Assembly (NCBI GenBank): GCA_029856055.1
Contig: JAHQWF010000004.1
Location: forward strand, 1 to 37,646
Length of the DNA stretch: 37,646 nt
Direction: 5' to 3'
From: Candidatus Njordarchaeota archaeon
Lineage (GTDB): Archaea > Asgardarchaeota > Njordarchaeia > Njordarchaeales > Njordarchaeaceae
Part shown: piece by piece, positions 1-7,414 of the stretch
How the letters are laid out: every line of letters begins with the position of its first letter
Position numbering within the stretch: position 1 is the first letter of the stretch
The notes under the pieces: generated by a model
Databases searched by the model: none
The model's input: the letters and a program-made list of their open reading frames with translations, nothing else
Told to the model about the DNA's origin: nothing
Made by a program: the position numbers and the translations under genes

Positions 1-2
1 GG

Positions 3-86
3 GTTCGTCTCTATGTTTTGGAGCCTTGGGAGGCTCTGGAAGGCATTGAATTCGTACTTTTTAGCTACCAACCGAAAAAGTTATAA
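3..86 (+). CDS. C-terminal end of an unidentified gene entering from the left edge
   Basis: Frame 3 is open from the first complete codon to TAA at 84-86 and reads VRLYVLEPWEALEGIEF followed by VLFSYQPKKL. The alternating hydrophobic pattern and charged end look like a real protein C-terminus. Only about 27 residues are visible, so no family can be assigned. Frame 1 is also open, to a TAA at 115-117, but its composition is less protein-like. The neighbour to the right is in the same direction but 180 bases away, so it is probably a separate unit. Confidence 0.4.
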   Translation, partial: VRLYVLEPWEALEGIEFVLFSYQPKKL

Positions 87-128
87 GAGCGTTATTTTTT
101 GTGACAAGGTCTTCTAACGACATTATTC

Positions 129-151
129 TATAACTAATTAGTTTAGTTATA
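129..151. repeat. perfect 9-bp inverted repeat (hairpin or operator)
   Basis: TATAACTAA at 129-137 is exactly mirrored by TTAGTTATA at 143-151 around the 5-base loop TTAGT. It lies 40 bases after the stop of the left-edge gene and is followed by T-rich sequence (157-164 and 197-212). It could be a terminator hairpin for that gene or an operator for the next one. In an AT-rich spacer such symmetry can also arise by chance. Confidence 0.35.
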
Positions 152-268
152 ATTATGTTTTTATTTCTGAGTTATTTCGTATTATTATTGATTGTTATTT
201 GTTATTTTTTATTTGCAGGTGTTTTCTTTGTCTAGGAGGAGGCTTCACGCCTTTTCAAGGAAATTCAT

Positions 269-727
269 TTGTTGAAGTGGTTTGATGAACATTATTACTC
301 TACTCTATTTGCTGGCTTAGTATTCTCATTAATCATCTCACTAGGACCCATATTTATTACTCCTATCGGCTTGTGGTTTCTAATATCTATTTTCCCAAGC
401 GATCTATTCAGGAAGAAGATACTGGATCACGATAAAATCGCTATTGCCCTTCAACTACTCTTCCTAGCTGTGATAGCTTTAGCTAACTTGATAATTATTC
501 TTGATACATACTTCTCTTATGGTCTAAATGAGATTATCACGAGCTACCTCATGTTCCCGATAATGCTGTTATCGACAATTGGAGTTTTTATAGGTGTCAT
601 TCCTCTAATGTACATTACCTCTTTAATGGGGTTGGAACCAACCATAATCGCTCCAATAATCTTCATAATTACATTGATTTGTATAGTAGTGTTAATAATT
701 CACAATTTTTCGTGCAAGAATAACTGA
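269..727 (+). CDS. small integral membrane protein, function unknown
   Basis: 152 residues, mostly hydrophobic. Segments near residues 12-42, 60-82, 92-118 and 124-147 suggest four membrane spans joined by short charged loops (FRKKILDHDK after the first). The C-terminus carries a single Cys (NFSCKNN). No catalytic motif is visible and I do not recognise the family. The start is TTG at 269 or 272. A strong AGGAGGAG sits at 234-241, but it is about 28 bases away and no ATG or GTG lies in frame after the TAG at 233, so the start is uncertain. The gene stands alone; the next gene has its own leader. Confidence 0.7.
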   Translation: MLKWFDEHYYSTLFAGLVFSLIISLGPIFITPIGLWFLISIFPSDLFRKKILDHDKIAIALQLLFLAVIALANLIIILDTYFSYGLNEIITSYLMFPIMLLSTIGVFIGVIPLMYITSLMGLEPTIIAPIIFIITLICIVVLIIHNFSCKNN

Positions 728-865
728 GCTCTTACACGCTGCTCCTGCATGGTTCTAGTTGGTGGTTTAGTCTGAGCTTGGTTAGACATTTGCACGAAAT
801 CTTAGGTATTTATTGCAATATATTTAAATGGTTTAGTTTGTCATTTAGTTTTATTCTCATTAATC

Positions 866-939
866 TTTAAATAAAATTATAGTGAATTGTGTAGTAATTT
901 AGGTTTAGGAATCTAGATTAATTTGATTCACTAGAGGAG
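866..939 (+). promoter_or_regulatory. putative promoter and ribosome binding site of the uS7 unit
   Basis: An archaeal TATA-like element TTTAAATAA lies at 866-874, about 72 bases before the uS7 ATG. This would put the transcription start near 898 and leave a leader of about 50 bases. GAGGAG at 934-939 is the ribosome binding site, 6 bases before the ATG at 946. The TATA call rests on composition and position only. Confidence 0.4.
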
Positions 940-945
940 AGTATC

Positions 946-1596
946 ATGTCTGCAAATGAGAGGGAGGCCTCAAAGGAAGCTGGGGGGTCCGAGACAAGCT
1001 TAGTTCCCGCACTTAAGTTATTTGGAAAATGGAGTTATGAAGGCGTCACTGTTAGGGATCCCGGTTTGCGTGCATACATCAACTTGAAACCCGTTTACTT
1101 GCCTCACACTTTTGGTCGGCATGAAAAAACTCGTTTTAGCAAGGCTAATGTTCCTATCGTAGAAAGATTAGTAAACAGATTATTGTCTCCGGGTAGGGAA
1201 AAAGGCACGAAGAAAACTGGTTCTATGGGTGGCAAGAAATTCTCGGCTCTAAAGATAGTGAAGCAAGCTTTTGAGATTATTGAGAGAAGAACTGGGAAAA
1301 ATCCAATACAAGTCTTAGTTAGAGCTCTTGAGAATGCTGCGCCTAGGGAGGAAACTGTTGAGATTCGCCAAGGCGGTGTAGTTAGAAGATATGCTGTTGA
1401 TATATCACCTCAACGTAGATTAGACTTAGCTCTGAAATTTGTAGTTTCTGGTGCTAGGCGTCGAGCAGTTTCATCTCCTCTATCTATTGCCGAATGTCTT
1501 GCTGAAGAGCTTATACATGCTTCTAGGAATAGCCCTGATAGCTACGCTATTAAGAAGAAGCTAGAGATAGAGAGGATAGCGGAGGCCTCGAGATAG
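946..1596 (+). CDS. rps7: 30S ribosomal protein uS7
   Basis: 216 residues. uS7 nucleates the head of the small subunit on 16S rRNA and contacts the E-site tRNA and mRNA. Diagnostic archaeal segments are LKPVYLPHTFGRHEKTRFSK, NPIQVLVRALENAAPREETV and the YAVDISPQRRLDLAL helix. The length fits archaeal uS7. Relative to crenarchaeal proteins I recall, a short Gly/Lys-rich stretch (TGSMGGKKFSA, about residues 90-100) looks inserted before the KIVKQAFEII helix. The ATG has GAGGAG 6 bases upstream. In many archaea uS7 follows uS12 and the rpoA'' region; here it instead leads two genes of unknown function. The following gene starts one base after its stop. Confidence 0.97.
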   Translation: MSANEREASKEAGGSETSLVPALKLFGKWSYEGVTVRDPGLRAYINLKPVYLPHTFGRHEKTRFSKANVPIVERLVNRLLSPGREKGTKKTGSMGGKKFSALKIVKQAFEIIERRTGKNPIQVLVRALENAAPREETVEIRQGGVVRRYAVDISPQRRLDLALKFVVSGARRRAVSSPLSIAECLAEELIHASRNSPDSYAIKKKLEIERIAEASR

Positions 1597-1597
1597 C

Positions 1598-2482
1598 ATG
1601 CAATTATATTTGCGATGGGATGGTAGATCTAAAACCTATGTTTTTTATATTTATCGTTCCATGAATGACAGGATGTTTGATGAATCGCCTAGTAGACCTT
1701 GTAAATTTTGCTTAAAGAAGCACTCTCCCGGAGAAATTGTTCCTTCTAAGATATTTTTTATGAATGATCGCTTAATTCCTATGAGAGGTTTTTTTTCGGC
1801 TTTAAGTAGTTTTGAGCGAGCTATATTGCCCATCCCTGTTATAGAAAAAGCAGTGATTCTAGATAGAGATCACACAGATATTACAGAGTTAAGTCGTAGT
1901 AAGCTTCTTAAAGGTATCATCACAGCTTTAAATGAGGCAAAAAAACTAGTGACTCAAGATTTTAATAGGATTATTCTTGCATTTCAGTCGAAGATAATTA
2001 GTCATGGAACGTTATCTCACCCTCAGATAAGATTATTTGCTTTGAAGATACCAGAGTTAATTAATACACTTAATATTCCTTCAGGAATTAAGAGAGAGGA
2101 TATTTTATTAAGATCCCGTTTTCATGCCTTAATATCTCAGTTCATTCGTGAAAAGAAGGTTGATCTATTAATCACTAGCGATAAATTAAGCTTTCTCAGC
2201 TTGCAATCTTACACTGATGAAAAAACACAAGATTTTGTTGATCTTATAATTAAAAGCATGACGTTAATAAGTAACGATCCATTCATCGGTATTTTAAATA
2301 TAATTAATGAAAAGTTTTATGTACGTCTAATTAATTATAGTAATAAGATAATGAGTGAAATTCCTGTAATATTTTTTAATATAGCTGGTCTTAGAGCCGC
2401 GTCGGTAGATCTTGATGAATCTGACTTAGTTTTAAAAGAGAATGTGAGCGATTTGAAGAATGTTGGTGGCCACGTTGAGTAA
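1598..2482 (+). CDS. unrecognised protein co-transcribed with uS7
   Basis: 294 residues, soluble and largely helical, with no signal peptide or membrane span. A CxxC (PCKFCLKKH, about residues 34-42) followed by GEIVPSK could be half of a zinc site, but no second Cys pair is visible. The centre is rich in Ile, Leu, Lys and Ser, and the tail is acidic (DLDESDLVLKENVSD). The start one base after the uS7 stop and the 23-base overlap with the next gene indicate a uS7 operon. It might function with the roadblock-like protein that follows, but that is inferred only from the overlap. Family unknown to me. Confidence 0.75.
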   Translation: MQLYLRWDGRSKTYVFYIYRSMNDRMFDESPSRPCKFCLKKHSPGEIVPSKIFFMNDRLIPMRGFFSALSSFERAILPIPVIEKAVILDRDHTDITELSRSKLLKGIITALNEAKKLVTQDFNRIILAFQSKIISHGTLSHPQIRLFALKIPELINTLNIPSGIKREDILLRSRFHALISQFIREKKVDLLITSDKLSFLSLQSYTDEKTQDFVDLIIKSMTLISNDPFIGILNIINEKFYVRLINYSNKIMSEIPVIFFNIAGLRAASVDLDESDLVLKENVSDLKNVGGHVE

Positions 2483-2771
2483 ACCCTCTCTCAACGACTT
2501 AATCATGAAGTTAAGTAATCTTGTTAAAAATAGTTTAGCGACTATGATAATTGATTATGAGGGTTTGGTGATCCATTCTACCGTGCCAGAGACAGAGAAC
2601 ATCAGTTTGTTAGCTGTATTTGTTAGAGAAATAGTTAGTAGGATTCTAAGCATGATTGATTTATTTGGTGCTAGTAAGATAAACACCGTGGTTATTAGGG
2701 TTGATGGTTACGCATTTCACATTTTTCCTCTAGAAAAAATAATTGGTGTAGTGATTGCGAAAAGAGGCTAG
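2460..2771 (+). CDS. roadblock/LC7-like small protein (putative small-GTPase partner)
   Basis: 103 residues with the layout of a roadblock/LC7 domain: an N-terminal helix (LNDLIMKLSNLVKNS), a strand pair around DYEGLVIHST, a long central helix (LLAVFVREIVSRILSMIDLFG), then strands ending IIGVVIAKRG. Roadblock proteins (MglB in bacteria) are dimeric regulators of small Ras-like GTPases; archaea have many uncharacterised ones. The assignment is from fold pattern, not a strict motif. The ATG lies inside the previous gene (23-base overlap), implying coupled translation. It converges with the NapH-like gene, and the two stop codons share the palindrome CTAG at 2768-2771. Confidence 0.6.
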   Translation: MLVATLSKPSLNDLIMKLSNLVKNSLATMIIDYEGLVIHSTVPETENISLLAVFVREIVSRILSMIDLFGASKINTVVIRVDGYAFHIFPLEKIIGVVIAKRG

Positions 2772-3673
2772 ATCTTGACTTTTATGGCGTTGTATGGGCA
2801 GACATCAAGACACATTAAGCAGGTTGTGCACAATGGATTATCTATATTTTTACCGATATAATCCATTACGTTTATTCCCATTGGGCATACTCTCGTGCAC
2901 TTACCGCATTGAGCTCCAAGACACATTTTTGGATCAACATAGACCTTCATTAACTTGTATTTGGCTCCTATCCCCATTAATCCTCCTAGGGGGCATATCC
3001 ATCTACACCACCAGCGAGGGATATAATAGTTAACTAGTATTGCTAAAACTAGAACGATTATCCTGAACCAGAAGTAAGGTGAGTAATTTATTAGGTTAGA
3101 GATAGCTTCAATATTTGTGGGATATAATCTCCAATAAAAGTACCAGAAGAGTAAACTGAACATTATTGTTGATGGCTCGATGATTGATGATGGCTCTCTA
3201 TAAAACTCTCCAAAATATGAATATATACTTTGACCTATTGCTTGATTATATGCTATAGAAAAATCTATGAATAGAAAGAATAAAGCAATGTATACAGAGA
3301 GCTTGAATAAGCTCTGATTTGTTTTCCTAGGGACCCATTTCTTTTTACCGATGTAAGAGACTACGTCGCTTATGAACCCGAAAGGGCAAACCCATGCACA
3401 AAAAGTTCTACCTATTGTGATTGAACCTAATAATATGATTACTAAGGCTATAAAAGGGAAAATTGCGGCTGTTAACAGCAACTCCATTAATTGCCATGCA
3501 CCCATTACTGTTGTGTAAGGATTACCTGCTGGTGCCATTATCGGAAGAACTATAAATGATGCTGCGAAACCAAAAGCCCCTCCGAATATTAGGAGGAATG
3601 ATATTATCTGGATAGCTGTTCTGATTATCGTTATTCTGCATCTCAAGACACTTTTTTTGTCGTCTTTTACCAT
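2768..3673 (-). CDS. NapH-like membrane protein with two 4Fe-4S clusters
   Basis: 301 residues. About five membrane spans are visible (near residues 17-45, 58-90, 122-142, 166-186 and 204-222). Two membrane-edge Cys motifs (CAWVCPFGF, WWCRWICPLGG) are typical of the NapH/CcoG/NosR type. The C-terminal ferredoxin domain has two cluster motifs: C-x4-C-x2-C-x3-CP (CLGAQCGKCTRVCP) and C-x2-C-x2-C-x3-CP (CTTCLMCLDVCP). Family members pass electrons between the quinone pool and a partner enzyme. No such enzyme is nearby, so the substrate is unknown. GGGGTGA precedes the ATG by 4-5 bases. It is the last gene of a three-gene operon after the 51-residue peptide and the unrecognised 336-residue protein. 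Confidence 0.88.
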   Translation of the reverse strand: MVKDDKKSVLRCRITIIRTAIQIISFLLIFGGAFGFAASFIVLPIMAPAGNPYTTVMGAWQLMELLLTAAIFPFIALVIILLGSITIGRTFCAWVCPFGFISDVVSYIGKKKWVPRKTNQSLFKLSVYIALFFLFIDFSIAYNQAIGQSIYSYFGEFYREPSSIIEPSTIMFSLLFWYFYWRLYPTNIEAISNLINYSPYFWFRIIVLVLAILVNYYIPRWWCRWICPLGGLMGIGAKYKLMKVYVDPKMCLGAQCGKCTRVCPMGINVMDYIGKNIDNPLCTTCLMCLDVCPYNAIKVKI

Positions 3674-3683
3674 CTTTTCACCC

Positions 3684-3839
3684 CTAGATTAATTTGGGTA
3701 ATCCGCCATTTTCGTACTCTATGAATTTCGTTAAAAAATCCTTAATAGTCTCCCATTGCTTAAGCTCATACGTATAAATCATGAATAGTATGATTAAAAT
3801 CAAATAGAGAGCCCTAATAGACCATTTCCTGTAGTTCAT
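3684..3839 (-). CDS. 51-residue single-span membrane peptide
   Basis: A short gene between two larger co-directional ones: ATG at 3839, TAG at 3684-3686, 51 codons. The product has a basic N-terminus (MNYRKWSIR), one hydrophobic helix (ALYLILIILFMIYTY) and a hydrophilic C-terminal half (ELKQWETIKDFLTKFIEYEN) that could form an amphipathic helix. It starts 20 bases after the 336-residue gene and ends 10 bases before the NapH-like start. The spacing and the clear membrane pattern support a real gene. It might be a small subunit or assembly partner of the NapH-like protein, but I know no family for it. Confidence 0.7.
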   Translation of the reverse strand: MNYRKWSIRALYLILIILFMIYTYELKQWETIKDFLTKFIEYENGGLPKLI

Positions 3840-3859
3840 TCCAAATCACTTTCCATTGC

Positions 3860-4870
3860 CTATCTTGGGAGCAATCTCTTCATTACTTCCCAACCATAAT
3901 TTATGAACCGATTTTTTAATTCTTTTAGTGTTATAAGTGTTTCACCTAGATCAATTGAGGCAATCTCGAATACACTTTCGATACCTGGTTCATATCCCAT
4001 TAAACCAGGTACATCAATATTATCGCTTTCTAAAAGCCTTTCGTACCTATCCTTAGTGACTAAAATCTTGTTAAAGTAATCTGGTAGTGCTGATATCATG
4101 CTTATATTTTTGGGATCATCTAGTTCCGTCATGCTTCTGATCGCTTTTAAAAATATTTCGAAAACACTTAAGTTCTCGTACATAATTCGTGTATATATTC
4201 TCTTTAACCTAGCCGCGTCTTCTGGATCATATAGATTATAATCAAGCGCTATAGTCGTTAGATATTTGCGGTAATGCGATGAGAACTTGCCGTAAGTTAG
4301 GGGCGGGCTTCTCCTCGCTTTCTCCAGAATATGTTTAGGTAATAGTACTCCATGTACATGTGTGTAATGCGTAACAAAATCCTTCATATCTTTCAGATAG
4401 AATTTACAGTAATAGATTCCTGGACCTATCAAAGTAATGTTCTCTTCTGATTGAATACCCCTCCATTCCTTCCCTGTTGATGAAAGTATTATTAGTTTGT
4501 CTTCCTCTATCTTCTCTATCTCTCTACCTTTAAAAGTACCCATCCATGTTGATCCTATCAGTTCCTTCCAGTTATTCAAAATAATAATTCTTATGCCTGC
4601 TACTTCCTTACTTACAATCTCTAACATCTCGTCATCAATTTCCATAATCATCCTATCTATCATCGGCAATAAACGCGAAACCATTAAATCCTCTTCTTCC
4701 TGAGCAACTTCGCTAAAGAACCATTCGATTTCATCCGGCATTAAACCATAGTCTTCAATGAGTATCTCTTTATTCGAGATATTTTGTGAGAAAGCATCTC
4801 TAAGGACTTCTAGCACATGTCGTCTATTACTCAGTGCTAATAACTTCTCAACGCGCTGATCCCCATTCAT
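3860..4870 (-). CDS. unrecognised helical cytoplasmic protein, first gene of the NapH-like operon
   Basis: 336 residues from ATG at 4870; a GTG three codons earlier (4879) is an alternative, and neither has a clear ribosome binding site. The leader is short, with an AATTTAAATTT element around 4917-4928 that could serve as the TATA box. The N-terminal third is acidic and helical. The middle (about 120-200) alternates strands (IILSSTGKEW, NITLIGPGIYYCKFYL), and the C-terminal half is helical again and ends basic (KRLLPR). No membrane span or metal motif is seen. Its position ahead of a membrane ferredoxin hints at a soluble or maturation partner, but that is inference from context only. Confidence 0.75.
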   Translation of the reverse strand: MNGDQRVEKLLALSNRRHVLEVLRDAFSQNISNKEILIEDYGLMPDEIEWFFSEVAQEEEDLMVSRLLPMIDRMIMEIDDEMLEIVSKEVAGIRIIILNNWKELIGSTWMGTFKGREIEKIEEDKLIILSSTGKEWRGIQSEENITLIGPGIYYCKFYLKDMKDFVTHYTHVHGVLLPKHILEKARRSPPLTYGKFSSHYRKYLTTIALDYNLYDPEDAARLKRIYTRIMYENLSVFEIFLKAIRSMTELDDPKNISMISALPDYFNKILVTKDRYERLLESDNIDVPGLMGYEPGIESVFEIASIDLGETLITLKELKNRFINYGWEVMKRLLPR

Positions 4871-5089
4871 ATCGCACACTGTCTAAAAACATTTACTAGT
4901 CTTAAGATTTTTTCTTAAAATTTAAATTGTTATCTTACTATGATTGCCTCTGTATAATGGTTAGATCAAGAACCATGTTTGAGAACGAAATTACATGACT
5001 TAAACTTAATATTTTATAAATGATTTTAATTGGACTATTTGTCTAAAAGTTAGCTTATAATGATTAATGGACTAAGTGGTGATACTGCA

Positions 5090-6124
5090 ATGCCAAAATA
5101 CCATGCTCCTAGGAAAGGTTCGCTGGGATTCGTCAGAAAGAGAGCTAGCAGAATTTATCCCCGGATATCTACCTGGCCAAAGATAGGTGCCGTAAAGCCA
5201 TTAGGGTTCCCAGTTTATAAGGTAGGTATGTTATCTGTCCAAGAGATATACGAGAGACCCGGTAGCATGTTTCATGGAATAAAGAGAGTGATCGCTGCAA
5301 CGGCATTAGAAGCACCTCCCGTCAGGGTTCTAGGTATCAGAGCCTATAGGTTAACCCCATATGGATACGTGACTTTACATGAAATCTGGATCAATTCTCT
5401 CACGGATTTCGAGAAAAAATATCTCTCTAGGAAAGTAACATTGCCTAAGAAAGTGGATGATCAGACATTCAATAAGAGGAAAGAAACATTACTTAACTTA
5501 GCTGATAATGGAGAAATAGATGGAGTTAGGTTAATCATCAGAACTAGACCCGAATTAACTGGAATTGGGAAGAAGAAACCCGAGATACTTGAGATAGAAG
5601 TAGGAGGACAGATCACTGATGCAACTAAGTATGCAGTGGATATGCTCGGAAATGAAATAAATATAAATGATGTTTTTTCTCCTGGCGAATACGTTGATGT
5701 TATCGGCGTAACTAAGGGAAGAGGCTTCCAAGGTGTTGTTAAGAGATTTGGTGTGAAAGTCTTACCGCCTAAAAAGAAAAAGACTAAAAGAGCTGTGGGG
5801 TCATTGGGACCGTGGACTCCTAGCCGAGTTATGTGGACGGTTCCAAGATACGGTCAATTTGGCTTCTTTAAACGCACCGAATACAATAAACAGATATTAG
5901 CTATACTTAATGAGAAAAAAGCGAAAGACCTAAACCCAAGCGGAGGATGGATAAGATATGGTTTGATATATAATAGTGCAATTATACTTCGGGGCTCTGT
6001 ACAGGGACCACCTAAACGGATGCTGGTGCTTAGGCATCCAATAAGACCTAGCAGAAAACCGCATAAACCGACCATACTTGGTGTTTTTTACTCCAAGGAG
6101 AAATTAAATGTGACATTAGGTTAG
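5090..6124 (+). CDS. rpl3: 50S ribosomal protein uL3
   Basis: 344 residues. uL3 binds the 3' domain of 23S rRNA and reaches the peptidyl-transferase centre. Family signatures are the N-terminal MPKYHAPRKGSLGF, the GVTKGRGFQGVVKRFGV loop, the W-finger region PRYGQFGFFKRTEYNK, and the C-terminal HPIRPSRKP. The ATG at 5090 is chosen over one ten codons earlier (5060) because GGTGAT at 5078-5083 sits 6 bases before it and family members start MP/MG-x-x-x-P-R-x-G-S. It begins the uL3-uL4-uL23 string and is divergent from the NapH-like operon across a 200-base AT-rich spacer. Confidence 0.97.
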   Translation: MPKYHAPRKGSLGFVRKRASRIYPRISTWPKIGAVKPLGFPVYKVGMLSVQEIYERPGSMFHGIKRVIAATALEAPPVRVLGIRAYRLTPYGYVTLHEIWINSLTDFEKKYLSRKVTLPKKVDDQTFNKRKETLLNLADNGEIDGVRLIIRTRPELTGIGKKKPEILEIEVGGQITDATKYAVDMLGNEININDVFSPGEYVDVIGVTKGRGFQGVVKRFGVKVLPPKKKKTKRAVGSLGPWTPSRVMWTVPRYGQFGFFKRTEYNKQILAILNEKKAKDLNPSGGWIRYGLIYNSAIILRGSVQGPPKRMLVLRHPIRPSRKPHKPTILGVFYSKEKLNVTLG

Positions 6125-6141
6125 GGTTCAGGTGACGTCTA

Positions 6142-6969
6142 ATGAAAACTGGTGTTTATGATATTTATGGAAATAGAATTGAGGAAATAGAGTTACCGGA
6201 GATCTTCAATTACCCAGTTAGACCCAATCTAATATTACGCGCATATCTAGCAATTTACTCTCGCAAGTTCCAGCCTAAGGGTAAGAGCCCGTCTGCTGGA
6301 AAGAAGTATGTTGTTGAGAGTCCAGGTACTGGGTATGATATGTCTAGAGTCTCTAGGATTGGAGGCGGATTTGGTACTGCTAGATTCATAGCCTTGGCTG
6401 TTGGTGGAAGAAGAGTAAGAGCTCCTAAGTCTGAGAAAGTGATAGTTGAGAAATTAAATAAGAAGGAGAAAATTAATGCACTGAAAAGCGCTATTGCCGC
6501 TACTGCTGATCCAGTGTTAGTTCAGATGCGGGGGCATAGGTTAGGTGATGTAAGAGAGCTACCTATCGTAGTATCCGACGATTTCGAGAAAATGACTCGG
6601 ACAAGAAATGTTATGAACACCCTAATAAACCTTGGTGTTGAGGAGGACTTGAATCGGGCGAAAGAAGGAAAGAGAATAAGAGCTGGAAAAGGAAAGATGC
6701 GGGGGAGAAAATACAAGAGGAAAAAAGGCCCACTGATAGTTGTTTCAAGCAGCGATATCCCATTAATAAAGGCAGCTAGGAACATTGAGGGCGTCGATGT
6801 TGTTCCCGTTGAAGAACTAAGTATCGTTCATCTAGCTCCTGGCGGGTTCCCTGCACGATTAACGATCTGGACTAAAAGTGCTCTTATCAAAATGCAAGAA
6901 AAAATTAATGAGACTTGGGAGAGATTAATAAGCAAGTATAAGAAAAATGTGGCGAAGGAAGCATTGTAA
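6142..6969 (+). CDS. rpl4: 50S ribosomal protein uL4
   Basis: 275 residues. uL4 lines the polypeptide exit tunnel and binds 23S domain I. Archaeal signatures are the loop with GKSPSAGKKYVVESPGTG and GGGFGTARFIALAVGGRR, the lysine-rich stretch RAGKGKMRGRKYKRKKGP, and the C-terminal LAPGGFPARLTIWTKSAL. The length is normal for archaeal uL4. It lies 17 bases after uL3, with GGTGAC at about 6130-6135 as ribosome binding site, and 12 bases before the chosen uL23 start. Confidence 0.97.
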   Translation: MKTGVYDIYGNRIEEIELPEIFNYPVRPNLILRAYLAIYSRKFQPKGKSPSAGKKYVVESPGTGYDMSRVSRIGGGFGTARFIALAVGGRRVRAPKSEKVIVEKLNKKEKINALKSAIAATADPVLVQMRGHRLGDVRELPIVVSDDFEKMTRTRNVMNTLINLGVEEDLNRAKEGKRIRAGKGKMRGRKYKRKKGPLIVVSSSDIPLIKAARNIEGVDVVPVEELSIVHLAPGGFPARLTIWTKSALIKMQEKINETWERLISKYKKNVAKEAL

Positions 6970-6981
6970 GGGGTGAATATA

Positions 6982-7275
6982 ATGAGTAAAGTTCCACCTA
7001 GAGTAGTTAATATTTCTGATCCAAGCAAGATAATTAAGAAGGCGGTAGTCACAGAGAAAGCAATTGATATGATGCAACGTGAAAACAGACTCGTATTTGA
7101 GGTTGATAGACGAGCAAATAAGCAAATGATTAAGCAAGCTGTAGAGAGACTTTTCGATGTAGAAGTCGTTAAGGTTAATACCATGATTACTCCAAGGGGC
7201 AAAAAGAAGGCGATCGTGAAACTAGCTGAAGAATACTCAGCTTTCGATATCGCCTCTAACCTCGGAATACTATAA
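6982..7275 (+). CDS. rpl23: 50S ribosomal protein uL23
   Basis: 97 residues from ATG at 6982; GGGGTG at 6970-6975 sits 6 bases upstream, which makes the GTG at 6973 (inside that site) an unlikely start. uL23 sits at the tunnel exit and is a docking point for SRP. Core motifs are AVVTEKAIDMM, RLVFEVDRRANKQMIKQAVE, LFDVEVVKVNTMITPRGKKKAIVKL. About 15 residues (SKVPPRVVNISDPSK) extend beyond the usual archaeal N-terminus. The expected next gene, uL2, is missing: the unit ends here and a THUMP protein gene follows after about 140 bases. Confidence 0.95.
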   Translation: MSKVPPRVVNISDPSKIIKKAVVTEKAIDMMQRENRLVFEVDRRANKQMIKQAVERLFDVEVVKVNTMITPRGKKKAIVKLAEEYSAFDIASNLGIL

Positions 7276-7349
7276 TCTCTTTAAAACTATTTGAATATGA
7301 ATTTACTATTCTCTAGAGCATAATAATCCCCTATTCCGAAGAAAGGTCA

Positions 7350-7357
7350 TTTAAAAA
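7350..7357 (+). promoter_or_regulatory. putative TATA box for the THUMP-uS9 unit
   Basis: TTTAAAAA at 7350-7357 is preceded by the purine-rich BRE-like stretch GAAGAAAGG at 7338-7346. A start of transcription near 7380 would leave a leader of about 35 bases before the THUMP protein ATG at 7415. The element separates this unit from uL23, whose stop is at 7275. Confidence 0.45.
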
Positions 7358-7414
7358 CATTGATTATTAATTATGTTATTGAGCACATTCTTTGACTCGA
7401 GTTTGGGTGAATTT

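Noticed and set aside
1..117. Frame 1 reading from the left edge to TAA at 115-117
   Set aside because: Its composition (clusters of Trp, Ser, Asn and Lys) is less protein-like than frame 3, which ends at 84-86. The two overlap, so only one can be real.
728..800. Possible tRNA or structured RNA in the GC-richer patch after the first membrane gene
   Set aside because: Fragments such as GGTTCTAGTTGGTGG look tRNA-like, but no acceptor stem, anticodon arm and T arm can be paired in order.
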